A stretch of 64,000 nt of DNA from Malurus cyaneus samueli (GCA_009741485.1 CM019237.1:46236982-46300981), one strand, 5' to 3'; positions 1 through 14,476 are shown, counted from the stretch's first letter. Translations and numbers: made by a program. The notes: a model not told the origin generated them from the sequence alone.

Positions 1-3000
1 CAACCAAATTCAAATCCATACTAGAATGTTATAATGAAAAGCAACTAAGAAAGTTAAGATATGTTAAGCAAAATGAGCCCTACTATCTCAGAAGTTCTTA
101 ACAATTCCAAGTCCTAATCACTGATCCCTGGCTGCAAAAATCATGGGCTACAAATTATGGAGTGTGCCCATACTTCAGTCACTGAATGCATGTTTCCAGA
201 AGTGGAGTGAAAGAGCAAGAATTGACTACCTTTGAAACTAAAGTTCAGTTCTGGACAAATCTCAAGGACTGCAAATACGGTTGGGTTGGGTTTGGGTTTT
301 TTTGTTTGTTTTGTGTTGTTTTTGTTTGTTTTGGGTTTTTTTTTGGTTTTTTTTACAGAGTCAACATAGAAACTCTGTGACCAGCAAATGCTGATACCTC
401 TGAACAGTCAGTCTGAAAGAGAAAACCCATATTCAGGCAGCTGAATGTTTGAGGAAGTGATGGAAATATTTATCTTTATTTTTCTAACTACATACAGTAT
501 TTCCTGGAATATTCAGCCTTCTCCCATCAGGTGGTTTGATCTTGGATAAAGAAGCTAATGCTCATTTTTAAACAGGAGCACATTTCAAAATTGTAGCTTA
601 ATCAGATGTACCTGTTTTGGCCCCATTTGCCCATTTTCCATCTGGAATAGAATGATGAAGCGAGGGATGCTGGATGTCACGTGTGCGTGCAAAGTTATCA
701 TCAGGACTATCTGGAAAAACTGGAATATGTATGTAAACATAATATAAGGTTTACACTTATTTAATCATAAACTTTCCATGGGCAGTGTTTGCACTGACCC
801 AGCAGTTTGGAGGACAGGAGGAGGTAGTTTGGAAATGTCTCCGCTTAATGCAGGTGAGATGTCAGATCTCAGGGCTCTAAAAGGCCTGGCTATTGTAACT
901 CTGTAGCTGCAGCATCCAGCCCGACAGCCTCGAGCTGCTTTGTGCAGTCACTGCTAGAAATGCCAAGGGTATGTAAGCTCTCCAAGAGGGAAATCCCTGC
1001 CTTTTGGCCTCTGGTTTTCCCTCTGTAGATTCCATAAACCCTGTGTTACTGTGTATTCAACAGGCTTAGTGTGTCTGGGTATGGAAAAGGGAGGAGGAAT
1101 CAGGAAGAGGGTTTTTCTAAATATCCTGTTCCATTCTTGTTAATTAAACTCGTTTGAATTCTCTAAGCCATTAACAGCCTTGCCGATCTGCAGTGCTTTC
1201 CCATTCATGCTGCAAGTCAATGTGCGCGTTTGAGATACTGCCTGCTGCAGCTTTATCACACCACCACACAAGCACAGCACAAAGGGACCGAGCGCTTTCC
1301 CCACTCAACAGCGATGCATTATTCATGCCGGCTTCTCACTGAATGTACCCAGAATCGGAGTGGTTTGCCATTCCCGAGACTCACGTTGCTTGGCATGCTC
1401 AGTCACCCTGCTGGCAAACGGATCTGAGAAGGTTGCAAAACCTTACTGCAAAGCACAGAACATGCAGTACAGCCTTCTGCAGGGAAAACAACCCCTCCTA
1501 GTTATCTCATGAGAGAAGAAAAGCGACCAAATTTTTAAATTTCCTCCAGCTCATTCCAGCAGTGCCATCAGTCAGCAGTGCAGGTTTTGTACTCTACAGG
1601 ACCATCTCGCAAAAGGAAAAAGATGAAAGAGTGGTGTTGGTGCTAACAAATACAGACACACAGTCTTAAAAATCTACTATTTTTATCACTTCTTCGAGGC
1701 TAATCCATACCTCATTTTCCCTTGTGGAGAAGCACACATACTCAGCTGAATAGGGCAATAGTTTGGAAAGCAGTGTGACAATGGGGTTTGGAGACAGGAA
1801 GAATGGGGTGCATGGAGTTATGCAGAGGCAGGTGCTTCACAAAGGGTCTCAAAGACAGAGACTTCCATTTCAATCCTGCCCCTGCTCTCAAAGTCTACTC
1901 TTTACTCAGCACCCTCTTTCTAAAGATACATACCGTGTTTAACTCACACAAAGGGTTTCTCAAAGAATTTAAAAGAAACTGTTTGCTAGTTATGAAGTGG
2001 GATAGGGATAGAACAGTTTTTCAAAGGAAAGTTAGGAAAATTTTTATAAGTTTTGAATTGAGTCAAATTTTTTATCAGTGGGTCAGTGTACTTTCTTTCA
2101 TAGAATTTTTTGCATTTTGTGGTGCTAGCTGTTATATTAGATTAGCTTTTAACCACAATGCAGGTGCTGTATAGGTATCTGACACCCTTTCCTTTAAAGT
2201 AGGGGAGTTCTGTAATTTGAAGTTTTAAGAATTTTTCAGAGAGAAAATTCAGGTCAGGTTGACAAGTTGCAAGAGACGCACTCTCGGCTTTGTCTTTTGA
2301 CAAAATTCCTCTCTAAAATAAATTTTGCCCAGCTGTCAATATAATGTTTGTATTAACTCAAAAAATGGACAAAGGCTTTGAGTGCTTCTAATCTACACTG
2401 AAGTAGGAGGAAATAGATGCCTTTATTGAAGCCATATATCTAAGTTTCACCTAAGTGAAAATAAACCTGAATATGTTTTTTGCCTCAAGGAGCTATTTAT
2501 AGATCTGAACATAAAAATTGAATTTAGCCAAGTGTTCTCATCACTCAGGAGCTAAATACCAGAAAAAGACCATACCTCTTCTCATAGAAGCTTCAAATTG
2601 CATCCTGACTCATAAGAAAATGAATGTGAAGCAAAACTTCATATAACAAATATAGATGAAGATTCCAACATCTTCGCCTACACCTTCCTATCTATTGCTT
2701 TAGTCAAAGCAGCCATGTCTTCTTTAAAGTCAAGGCCAATTTCGAAGCTCACAGCTGCTATAGTGTCTGTTGTAAGGTGGGAATAGAAAGTGGGGCACCA
2801 TCAACAAGTTTACAAGACTTGTGTTCATCCATTACCCTGTGCCAAAGTGGGATAAAACATCTCAGCTCTGGAAAGTGCTCATTTGGTGCTTACTAAGCTG
2901 AAAAGGCAAATACTATCATGTGATATCAATGCTGGTACAGTCAAGTCACCAGCACACTGTGACATAAGTTAATATACAAAATGTCTTTTAATATTCTCAT

Positions 3001-6000
3001 GCAGTAGAGTGATTCTCCCATGGATGCAAATGTAAGGATGCTATATGCAAAATGGTATGGTTGTTTATTCCAAAATGCATATTTTTCAGATTTAATTTTT
3101 CACTCTTAGAGGTTCTTGGTAATATTTCTACAGACCTCAGTAAATCAGTAGATCAGGTGCTAGATCCTTTTGAAAACGGCATCAACAGTACTGTGACATT
3201 AAATGCCACATGCAGAGGAGACAGATAAATGTAGATATATGAATGATCTGGTTTTTGCCAAGCCTGTATGATTTTTAAGTATTTTGGAGATATTTAAATT
3301 TAATTTTCCAAGATATCAAACAGAAAACCTAAACTGCTGCAGGGAAAGAGTCTCATTGCATCAAGTCAGACATAAACTGGGCATTAAGCACAACCTTAAA
3401 GATACTGAATAATTGAGTGAGAGCACTTCAAAGATCCTTGGAAAATACACATCTCTCAAGCTCCATTTATTGCCTTGCTGTCTACCAGCAAAGTACTAAG
3501 CACCCCCACAGAGAAAGCAATAAATAAATAATGCTGTCCCTATTACAAGTAAGCAAGGTGCATGGAAGTGAAAAAGCCCCTGTAACTGTGGTACTCTAAC
3601 CCCAAGAAACTCCCTAACGAGCTGCATGAAAAGGAGATAGAGCATTTGCACTAACATACTTCTATTTCTTCAGACTCCATCAATTGAAAAATACTTCCTT
3701 TTGCCTAAAATAGGCAAAACTGATAAAATTAATTGCTTCTTTCACATTGCAGATGCTTTAAAAATGAAACATCTGTTTGGGGCTTTTTTGTAGATGTCCC
3801 AGTGTGTAATCACTGCCTTCATACTTTCTACAAACACAACTGACAAACACTTCTTTCCAGCTTGATTTCAACCTTTTTTTGTTATTGGGTCTAAATGAAC
3901 ATAAATGGACTGGCATGAGAATTGTACTCACCTATTCATGAACTTGTATCGACGATGCAGGTAATAGATTTTTCTCCTGGAAGAACAGCAAAAATGAAGC
4001 CAGTCGAGAAGAAAACCCATCGTCAGTTACAGTATGAACTAGCAAGGAAGGAAAGGAAATTGAAGACAGAAGCCTGTAAGAGGTGGAGGAAGAGACTAAA
4101 AGAGAGATTAACAGAACTGTCACAGGAAGCCACACAGACACTGCCTGGCATTTGAATTGCCAGAAGGTCATCATTTTTTCCCACTGTCTCCTCCTTTTCT
4201 GCTATTTGTCATGTTTGGGATCCAAAGGTGTTACTATTTCAGAGAAGTCCATAAACTGTAGCAGGAGTTCCAGAGAACTGACACAAATATGGATAAATTA
4301 TCTGACATCTACTAGAGGATTATTAAAGCTGCATTTGGTGAAACACGAGGGGGAATCGTTTAGAGAAGCCAGGAGAGCTGTACCTTATGCTGCAATATGC
4401 TGTAATACATGCAGTACAAAGCGAAATTGGTGATTGCTGCTGGGATCACATCTCTTGAAACAGAATACTGGACACACAAGCAAATGCACATGTGCTCAGC
4501 GCCCCGCCGAGTGTGCAGCCACTGCCTCTGCCGCTCATACAGGCGGGTTTCTGTCAGCAGTGCAATAAGCCGTGTGTGAGAGCAAACGATGAGCAAGTGA
4601 GCAGACAAGGGGACACGAGCAGACACATGCTGAACCCACTAGCAGCCTGCTTCCTGACCAGCCCTGCAGTGCAGAGCAGCCCCTAACCATCATATGTAGA
4701 TCCAGGACAGGGAGTCCACCTCCTGTTCCACTCCCCTTCCGGCAGCTCTTGTTCTTCTTGTAGATGCCTATCATACCAGAGCTGTCAGGATTTGTCACAC
4801 TGCCTTCAGCACAGAGATCACGTCTTCATGACAGTTAAGAAAATCTGAGGGTTCTTGAGTGTGGATTTGGGACTCATACTCCTTACTGGAAGATTTGGGT
4901 GCCTGCCCAAACTCTGATTTCCTCCTCCAGAGGCTGACTTTGTCATCCACTGAAGGTCATTGTTAAACCAAGGTGGTTTCTGTGTATTCTGAGAGGTTCC
5001 ATTGTGTAGTGCAGAACTGTACCACTTCTGGAAAGTGAAGGCTCACACCACACATATTCTGAATACTGGTGTACACTAGATGTAATGTAGGAAAGCTGTT
5101 ACTGCCTTGGAAGCAAGTCCTCTAAAACAGCAAGACAGCACTAATGCTTTATGAATGATAGAGAAAAAAATTGGTTAGTATTCCAAGTTAATTTTCAGAA
5201 CTTTTTGACGTCTTTGTTATCAGAGTCCATACTATGCTCACAAAGTAAAATTTTCAAAACTATTTCATGTTGGCCAGCCCTCTTTGGATAGTGTTATTTA
5301 TCTTGTTCTACTCAGTAGGAGCAGAGAATGGTCAAAGCTAAGTGTTTCTGAAGATGTCATCCACTTCTTGATTTTGCTTCCAGTATAAAGAGATATCCAC
5401 CATTTTGTCACTCCTTCTTTGAAACAACAAGGATTTCATTCAGTGATGCATGGACCTTGCACAATTCCAGCCTGAAATATCAGGAGCAAGAAGCCATCAG
5501 CAGCTCTTAAAACAAGGGCTTAGACAAAGGCATCTGGAAACACACCATCCAGACTTGTGGACATTTTGTAAACTTTTTTTGAAATGGTAAATTGTATTAT
5601 TGTTTTTTTAAAAAAAATTGAAGAGCCTGCCCAGCAGTCATTGGTGAATTATCATGATTTCCTTTCAACAAAGCAGTAATAATTCTCTCTCTATGGGTGT
5701 GGAAAGAATAAAGCCATGATCTTGATGCAGATGAAGAAACCCTTAGTATTTTCAAAGCTTCCTATATAATCTGTATGACACTGACTTTTTCTGTCCACTG
5801 AGTGAATAGAAAAGAACGAGCTGCTTGATTACTAAATTCAAAGTTCCTGCTGTATTTCTGAATCACAAGACTTGAGAATTCTGAAAATCTATTGCTGGAG
5901 CAGGTCCCTCTCAAGGAATGCCACAAAAGTCAAAGGAGGCATGCTTTTGGACTAATCCATTGTTTCCATGGCTAGAATATTTTTAAAGGAGATTATTACT

Positions 6001-7093
6001 ACTCTGCAATGACTTGTGTTTGCTTTGACAATTTTCTCTTTAGCACTAAAAGCGTAAGGAAGAACAGTTGCAGATTTGCTGTGAAGATGAAAACAAAATA
6101 AATGCAAAATAAGCCTGCAATTTTGTCATTTATACATGTCCATTTTTCCTTAGGAGCTTTCTACTGCTACAGGGTGTCTCAACCAGAGGCATTTTTCATC
6201 CTTAGGTAAGAAAAAAACAGAAGGAATCCTACAAAGGCACCAGCTCACTAGTTGCATAATCTGAATCTGGGCCTTTTCTTGTTCAGGAGAAATTCCATTA
6301 AAATCAATGGAGATTTATGTTACAAACCCTGCTAATTGAAAGAAAAATCAAGGCCTCTCAGTTCATGGGTTGCAGTCAGTTCCAGTGGAAGTCTTTATGC
6401 TACTTTGAAAGTTCAGATAACCAGCAGAGTAAAAGCAACATTTTAGATAGAAAATTTCATTACCCAACATGCAAATAATATTTAATTAATTATAAAAACA
6501 ATCTGAATTTCAATGTGGAATCAGTCTGGTTATCAGCAGCATTTAATATGAATTGTCTCCTTTTACTTTCTCCACAGAAAAAAAACATTTATACTTTAAA
6601 TTGTTTTCCTTTTAGATGGGATACTTATTTATTTATACTTAATTATGAGATCCTAATTACATACTATACAAGCAATTTAAAGGTGCATACCAGATACGTC
6701 AAACAGACATGCACTTTCTGTGCTGCCTTACGTACCTGGATCTTCTTGACCTCCCATTGATTTCAATGAAATGTCCATTTAAAAAACAGCAGCGCACAAG
6801 TATGCAGGGGGCTCCAGCATTGAAGGGGTTAAAGGGCCTAAGGACAGAACACCCCATGAAAACAGCTGCACTGCTACAGCCCATCTTAATCTCAAACCAG
6901 TATTGTACTGAAATCCTAGGCTTTAACAAGAAACAGCAATGAATGTGGTACCTAAGGTACTCCATTTATACTTTCTAAAAGTGTATGGTATCTTACAGAA
7001 GAGCTTTTCTATAGGCATTTTGGTGTTAATATCCCATTAACTGAACAGTACAATGCGGCTTTGGAGGTTGAGATGAAATATAGCTACACCTAC
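1..7093 (-). other. ANO4: ANO4 intron downstream of exon 7094-7194 (partial)
   Basis: Intronic sequence, read on the minus strand, that starts at the GT donor at 7093-7092 and runs off the left edge. I looked for the next expected anoctamin exon (the stretch just after the residues MNVRMPFR) and did not find it, so it should lie beyond position 1. The intron holds a T/G-rich tract near 281-354. A purine-rich region around 3990-4140 is open on the plus strand but unrecognised. No repeat family was recognised in the rest. Confidence 0.8.
281..354. repeat. T/G-rich low-complexity tract
   Basis: About 75 bases made almost entirely of T and G in irregular TTTGGG, TTTG and poly-T runs. It has no fixed unit and is not the TTAGGG telomere repeat. 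A short Phe/Gly-rich open frame across it is a composition artefact. Confidence 0.8.
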
Positions 7094-7194
7094 CTGAAAG
7101 GCATCCTTACATTCATTAGCTCAGCATATTTGCCTAGGACCTCCCAAGGGGCATGCAGTTTCACAAACATGACGTCACTGTTCGTTATGGATGA
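7094..7194 (-). CDS. ANO4: ANO4 coding exon (fifth in window), dimerisation domain
   Basis: Coding exon of 101 bp, minus strand, codons 160-192 counted from the Met at 56542, plus two bases of the next codon. The translation opens SSITNSDVMFVKLHAPWEVL and ends NVRMPFR, a signature anoctamin segment (FVKLHAPWEVL..YAE..N.RMPF) matching ANO4 as I remember it. Splice sites are an acceptor TTTTTCAG just above 7194 and a donor AG|GTAGG at 7093. It enters in phase 0, directly continuing the MEKE end of exon 30978-31136, and leaves in phase 2. Known family role: part of the N-terminal cytoplasmic (Anoct_dimer) domain, upstream of the ten membrane helices. ANO4 is reported as a calcium-dependent phospholipid scramblase or cation channel, mainly neuronal. 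Paralogue ANO3 has a clearly different sequence here. Confidence 0.96.
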
Positions 7195-7904
7195 CTGAAA
7201 AAGAAAAACAAAACAGCCACCAGGGCTTACTTTTTCAAGTGAAAAAGAAAGAAATCATAGTCAGTGTCAATGTGATGTGTCATCCTTCCCAGTTCCTAAT
7301 TCTTCCTCAAATGTGTAGTTCCAACAGTACTTTGTGAGCTCAGGGCATGCACAGCAGCACGGCTGCTGCCTAACAGAGCTGTCAAAGACCAGAGGATGTG
7401 CAGCAAAGAGGGCAAGAGGGGAAATTTAGCTCTGTTTGCACTTGGGAGGAGACACAGTACCCTACAAGAAGGCTACAGCAGGTTTGGCTGAAGCTGATGT
7501 GGGAACAGAGAGAGCCACAGGATGATACTGGAAGATGAAATGTTCAAATTCTAATGAATATTAATGAAATGTTCATAAAGTTACATACAATACAATTTTA
7601 GACAACCAAATGGATGGTATTCCAAGAAATGGATAAAGGCATACTTAGCATAAGAAGAAGAAAGTATGACGACAGAATATCAGGCAAGAAAACTGTTAGT
7701 TAGCCTTGGGGATGAGTTTTTTAGACTTTGTACTGAATTGAGTGTTGCTCACATAAATTCTAGGTTCTCCCTCAGCTATCCTGATAGATACAGAAATCAT
7801 TGAATTTTTCCTTAGAGTAGCTAAAAATTATTAATAGTTTGTGACATGACAGGAATGAAAACTCCAACAGTTAAGATGCATATACATGATTTTCTTTAGC
7901 ACAT

Positions 7905-7980
7905 CAAAAAAAAAACCCAAAACCAAAACTGAAAAAAACCCCCAAAGGAAACAAACAAACCAGCCCCCAAAAACCCAAAC
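7905..7980. repeat. A/C-rich low-complexity tract
   Basis: About 75 bases made mostly of poly-A, AAAACCC and AAACAAAC runs with almost no T. It mirrors the T/G-rich tracts elsewhere in the window and has no fixed repeat unit. Confidence 0.75.
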
Positions 7981-9743
7981 TAAATTACTATAGAGTTAAC
8001 ATTTCTTTTTTAAACAAATGCAGTATTGGATCATAATGGATACAGGGAAATATTAGTACTCAAAATATTACTGGGCTGCATACAAAAGTAGATATAACAT
8101 ATAAAGGAATGAGCGACTTTCTGGAGCTAAAAAATGCAGAAAAAAATCCTTCTTCTTTGCTGATTAATTTCTGAAAAATATTTCAATACAAAATGATACA
8201 AGAACAACAAAATGCCCCCAAGACACTTGCTTCAGAGACAATGAATTCACTGGCACTGTTTCCACTGACTTTCATGGATTCTAAATCAGGCTTTAATTAT
8301 GTTTTTCTTTATTGGTCCATTTCACAAATTAGCTTTTATTTTCCCATGAGACCTTAGCAAGTAGATACCACAAAATTCTGCTACTCTAAAAATCTCCTGC
8401 AAACTTCTCTCTCAAAGGCGAGGTTAAGTCAGCATTGGAGTGGCAATTTTGTGATAAACAGCTTGGATTAAAAAACAAAACAAAATCCACCAAAACTCAA
8501 AAGAACCATCAAATATGCCCTACATACAGAAAAAACTACAGTACTAACATCAATACAAACTGAGAAATAGAGGAAATTTATTAAAAACCACTTACGAACT
8601 TAGTGATGGCTATTAAACAGGAAGCTTATAGGTATTTTCCAGCATGTTGTAGTTTAAGTTATACAAGATATGGGAGCCAAACATGACTTGTGAAGATGCT
8701 GTTTCACAGGTGAAAGCTATCTAAATTTGGTATCCCACGTGTTACATGTTTTCATGCAGAAACATGGAAAACTTGCAAATAGTTATCACAATACAGATGT
8801 ATAAAGAGTATTTTTTTACTCAGTGTCACAATGTTTGCATATCAAAATGTTTTCACAATGAAAATCAGCTTTGTCAACAGGAGATCTAACCAACAGAAAA
8901 TCTACTCAAAATAAATTTGGCAGGTTCAGTTGTATTCAGAAAAAAAGAAGTAGCAATGTTAAATTATTAATATGAAAATCCATTTCTCTTGGGTTTTCTC
9001 ATGCTAAGGAAAACACTAAGCAAGGCTGAGAAAAGCAAGGCTGGCAAAAACAAGACTGGAAAGAGAGTAACAAATAGATGGAGGATGAATTGAATGAAAT
9101 GTCACATTCATTTAATCTAAGGAGTAAATAGCTAATCAAAATATCTGGAAAAAAAGATAGCATGAAGACCATCTTCATTACAAAAATATTTTAGTGAATG
9201 AAATCTCCTAAACTCTCTTGGTTAGATTAGTATCTAGACTCAGTATCCTTCAACTTATAAATGTTTCAACTGAGAATAGAGGAGCATTATTCTATTGTAA
9301 TTGACTTTTAAGGGTTGGCTCATTTAATGATTTGGAGAAGTAAACTCAATTTCACACTATGGGAACACGGAAACAAAAATCAATGTAACATTACTCCCCT
9401 TGGAAACTTAAATAAGACAACTATTGACATGAGCAATCTGCTATAAAGTGATGTCCAGATGATGAAGAAAAAAACCAGAAGAATTAAGGGGGCAGACCAA
9501 TGAGACAAACCACTTAGCAAACACATAAATGCAATAAATGTTTGGAATTGACCTGCAGCACCAGTGGCTGTAGTTATTACCATGCAATAACTGTCATGCC
9601 TCCAATGTTCAAACAAATTGTTTGTTTTGAACTGATTTTTTGACGAGAAATGTCTATAAAAACCATAATTTCTTCTGGTCACTGACAGCATTCTTAGAGG
9701 TCTTCAGAATAGCACAAACCCAGTGACAAAGTGACAAAGTGAT

Positions 9744-9930
9744 TATTAGAATCAGGAAACTGTAGACTCATTCAGGGTGGAAGGGACCTCGGGTTCATCT
9801 GGGCTAAGCCTCTGGCTAAAGCAGGGCCAGCTTAGATCAGTCTGCTCAGACTGAGGTTTGTCCCATCGAGTACTGAATATCTCCACGGCAGAGGTTTTGC
9901 AGCCTTTGGGCAACCCACTGACTAAAACTG
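9744..9930 (-). mobile_element. CR1 LINE fragment, 3' end
   Basis: The plus strand reads as the reverse complement of a chicken-repeat-1 (CR1) 3' terminus. It has GTAGACTCATTCAGGGTGGA, then AAGGGACCTC, GCAGGGCCAGCTTAGATCAG, GAATATCTCCACGGCAGAGG and TTGGGCAACC, each recognisable in order from the family as I remember it. Just before it lies a doubled TGACAAAG at about 9724-9740. The element therefore sits on the minus strand and is a short, 5'-truncated, dead copy, as most bird CR1 copies are. The edges are approximate. Confidence 0.8.
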
Positions 9931-10627
9931 GCTGGAGAAAAGAGTATTTTCTATGGAAGGACTGCTCTCTTCCCTAGAGAAATGTTGGCTTAAATCTACC
10001 ACTTTCTAGACTTTTTTTTTTTTAAACCCTATTTAATACAACCCCCCTGTATTTAATTGTTATTCTCATTGAGAAGCAGTAGCAAGGTGTATTTAGTTTA
10101 ATTGACCTGATCATCAAAACAGGTTTGTGTAGTCGAATTCAGATCACCAGAGTCTGGGTTACAGATAGTCAATACACAATTTGGCTTTGCTGACAAACCT
10201 CAATAGTACTAATTGCTGTCTGAGAATATGGGCATTACTAGAGGTCCACATATTCTAGACTTACCCTTCTGGCAAGGCTACCTTTCTATTTCACCATTAA
10301 GTTTACAAAGACATTGCTATTTCCCAAAGAAATCCAATCAGCCACAAACACGTTTCAAACCAAAGCCACGTTTTTGTCTCCAGCATCATTATGCAAGAGA
10401 AGAGACTAAAGCACAGGCCATTTATGCAACTCCAGAACAGAAACACCTGCTTTGGTGAGTTACAGTCATCAGCTAGGTCAAGGAAAGTTTGTAAAGGTCA
10501 GGTTTGTCATTCTTCTAAAGCCGGCACAGAGTGGTGCTAACTGCTGTGTAAGTCCTGGCTACTAAACTCCCACATACTCCTGCAAGCTTTCTAATGTCTT
10601 GATGGCAGGATTAAATATAATTAAATT

Positions 10628-10710
10628 TATTATATATATATATATGAATATATAATATGAATATATATAGATATATATAATAATATATATATATATATAA
10701 TAGTATCTAT
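10628..10710. repeat. TA-dinucleotide-rich microsatellite
   Basis: About 80 bases of imperfect TA repeats interrupted by GAATATA and TAGATATA variants. The Tyr/Ile-repeat open frame on the minus strand is an artefact of this repeat. Confidence 0.9.
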
Positions 10711-13700
10711 AGTAAGTAGATATGGATCGCTGAGTTTTACGCATAATACCTATTACTCAACTTGACCTGAACCTGCTCACTCGGTGCTGAACTTATCATT
10801 GCTAGTCTGAATAGAAAGAGAGAGATGCAGACATTGAATATCTCTTGAAAAGCCCTGCTGTACTTGCAGGCTGCCTTCCAGGATCAAGGCTAGAGATTAG
10901 TATCTTTTGTCAAATACCCTCTTGAATATTTTCCTCCTCCTAGCTAATTTTAGTTCATGAACAATAATATTATCATTTTAAGACAAGAGCAGCTGTAGGT
11001 AGTCACCTTGATACAAGCATTTATTGAGTCTAAAAGTCAAGAAAGTTGAAAAAAGTCTATACACAGCATGTAACCTTGAAGAAGGATTACACTACAGTGT
11101 CTCCAACTGAATGGTGCCATTCTTTATTTGCCTTGGGGCTACTATAGGCAGTCTTTCATTAATGTATGCAAAACAATAAAGTGGAAAAAAAGTCAGGCTT
11201 TACAATTAAGGTGTTTTCCCTAAAATGACTCAAGACTGGGTCTCTCCTCACCTTACAAAACCTTCCTTATAAAAGTAAAATGAGATAAGTAAGACTTTGA
11301 AACAGATTCAACAACCAGAATTAATGCTACCTACTTTAAGAAGATCCTATAAGGCAAGTTAAAAAGCCAGAATAGAAACGGTTCTTTACATTTTGGCAAA
11401 TACAGGTAATTTCTGGTAAGACCGTAATGCATGTAAAAACAGAAAAGGAGACAAAGTCAACATGCTTCCTCTAGTAACAATTCTTTCTGTAATCTAGCTC
11501 TGTATGATGTCTGAGAGCAGAGTAGCAAATAGTAACTAGTACAGGTTCCACCATTTTTGAGAATTACTCAACAGCACAGATTGATTTGCCATGTGGAGTG
11601 AATTAAGTGGAAAAACAAAACCAGCAACTTTTAGTTGATTAAACTGTTCTTCCTCTGTGAAACCAAACTAAATGTAAATTCACATGAGTAATTCCATAGA
11701 ATTGGAAAAACAGAAGGTATATTCTCCCAATACTTATTATAAGGCAATTATTTAGATACTGTCAATACATGTCTGGATTCTGGGAAAATATTGCATACTC
11801 ACAAACATTACCCACCACATTCAGGCTTCAGAGGAATCTAATGAATAACAGCACTAGTATCTTTCACACATGTACTTTCAATCGATGGGTTCAGTTAAAA
11901 AGGGGAATATATTGTTCACATTTTAATTAGGATATTAGGAAGCCTTTGACCTTTGTAGGGCAAAAGCAGTAAGGATGAAAACAAGAATAAGAAGAGAACT
12001 CTAACTGAAAAAGAGGAAGATGTTGATAAAAGCTATTTTTTAAATTGTAGAATAATTTGACATGTAAAATGTAGAATAACTTAATGTAAGGAGACAGAGG
12101 TACATGATTACAATTTAAAATTATTTTTATGTGAAATCTCATCACATAAAACTTCATGATGAAGTAAAGTTTTCTTTTTACTTTGCAAACTACTTCCAGA
12201 GGCTCTGCTCCAGTGGAGTTAGTAACGCAGGCAGGTGGCTGCTTACTGCCAGCATTCAGGCAATGTGTCACTAACGCAGCTCAGAGCAGGTGCCATTGTT
12301 ACAGCGCTTAATTTCTGCCAGCATTTGACAAGATCTCAGTTTTGGAACAGACCAAGGGGAAATGCTTGCAAATGTCCTTCTATGTAGACAAAAATACGTG
12401 AGTGGGAGGACAGCTTCATGAACAGGGTAGGTTACCTGAGCAGAAGTAAAATGCAAATACTATCTCAGTGCTCAAATCTACTGTGTGATGATACACGTTG
12501 CAGCTCACAATCTGCAGCAGAGAGATACAAATTCCTTTAAGATAAGAAACAACATGAGAAGGATGTCTTTAATTCCAGCTAATGCCAGGTAAATCCACAG
12601 AATGGATCTTACAGTAAGGTAACTTAGATGTCGTAAGTCAACCATGGAAACAATATCCTCTGGCTTGGACTGCATTTCCTAGAGAAAAGAATTAGACATA
12701 CCTGCAGCATGACCATCTTTATGGAAAAGATTGATCTGCCTGTGAGATAACGATAAAACATTTCTTGATGATTCTATCAGGAAACACTGAATAAATGCAG
12801 TTTTGACCCATCTGGGTACGATCTCTGTGACAAAATGGCTAAAAATATGGATTTTATCTGACAAATATCTTTTAATTCCTCTGGACTGGAAAACTACTAT
12901 TAACTTGTGAAATCACTATATGCAGATTAAAAAAATGCAAATAGCTAAAACCTCTGGGCAGAATAATGCATTTTTACTTAAGAAAACGATATTTGACATT
13001 GTGTTTACATAAAATATCAATTGCAGTTACGGGCTGCTATTTTTAGATTTAAAAAGTTCATACATTATACAATAATAGTTGAAATCATCAAATCTTTTTG
13101 ACTGTGCCATGGGTCAAAGAAAGGCTTCTTACATACAATATTTTACTTTTGATAACACAGGCCATTAAAAATATATCACACAATTGAACTGAATTTTATA
13201 AGGCATCTTCCTTTGTGATTTGTCTCAAGACTAAAATATAAAGCCAATACTTTTCCAATATTATTACTGGAAATATATTATGATTAATTTCTCATTAATC
13301 TTTTTTTGAAGTAGAAAATACTTACATTCAATGAATTGTCTATTAAATATTCATGTTTGCGTTTAGAGGCTTATTGGAAAAACATTTCTTTGGCAAAGAA
13401 GAAGGCAACTTATTTTTTTGCCCAACAGTTAATTTCACAAACTTAATAATGAATCAAACACACAAAAAGTGCAGGCAGGCTTAATATAGCTGCATTCTGT
13501 AGTCTTACTAAAATACACTGAAAGACTGTAAACAAAATTTTGAAAGGAAAATTGTGTAGTAAATATGCCAAAGCATATGGTAGACAGCCATCTCTCCAGA
13601 TACAACACCAATACTACATGGAGGGGAGTTCTTTCCAGTCTAAATATGATGGTGAGAATAGTCTTGATTACCACTATTCAGTTCACAATTCTGATTAAAA

Positions 13701-14471
13701 TAATTGGACAGACTGACCTTTTTTTGAATGCCAAACCATGATGAGACTGTGTAAGACTTCCCACAAAAAATTAAGTACAAAACCACATGAGATAAAGGCA
13801 AATCCTTCTCAATATGCTGGTTTCAGCAAGTAACAGTTTCATGTTTATCATAAAAAGAAATCTCAAGGTTTAGTGCGGTGTGGAAACTTCTAACAATTGA
13901 TGGTCTACATGATTTTTCACCTGTCTGCTCAGCTAAGCTTGAAATAATTTAATCTCTGAATAAAACTATATCATCTGATGTTAAAAAACCACACATCGGA
14001 AACAGAAGAAAAAGCCCACTTTCTTAAGCAAAGATAGAGTAATTAGAATCCTACTGGAGAAAAGAGAAAATTGAAATACATGATGTTTCTAAACTAAGAA
14101 GGGAAAATACTGGATCCTTTGTGCATCTCTGTACAAATCCCTTTATTTGTTAGATGTGTTTTAAATGAAACAAGGTCAAGGTATGATAAGGGCAAATGAT
14201 GATTTTGCCCTGGACTGTTCTGATCTATTGTGATAAAGCAATGCCCATAACACGGCACATTGTATTGTCAAGGCAGATGTGTGAACATGAGCTCACTATT
14301 GATCCATTATTGCAACTCCAGGGTGCCTGTTGGCAGAAGGTGCTGGATGAAAACACCTCCTGCATGACACACAAGAGCAAAGCAGCACCAGATGCAGCTC
14401 AGTGTCTTAATGGCTCAGATAAATATGATAGAGCAGAGATTATTTTCTCTCCTAGTTCAGAGCTCTTACAC

Positions 14472-14476
14472 ACTGA
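14472..14476. repeat. Target-site duplication (left) of solo LTR
   Basis: ACTGA immediately before the LTR's terminal TG. The same five bases follow the terminal CA at 16029-16033. A perfect 5-bp duplication marks a retroviral-type integration and fixes both LTR ends. Confidence 0.9.

Noticed and set aside
281..354. Interstitial telomeric repeat
   Set aside because: The tract is T/G-rich with GGGTT-like words but has no TTAGGG unit or regular period.
1788..2174. 128-codon plus-strand open frame
   Set aside because: It is Phe/Ile/Lys-rich AT-driven translation without motifs or good start context, and it lies in an intron.
1..7093. Next ANO4 exon (following the MNVRMPFR residues)
   Set aside because: I scanned the minus strand for the expected family sequence with splice sites and found none, so it should be outside the window.
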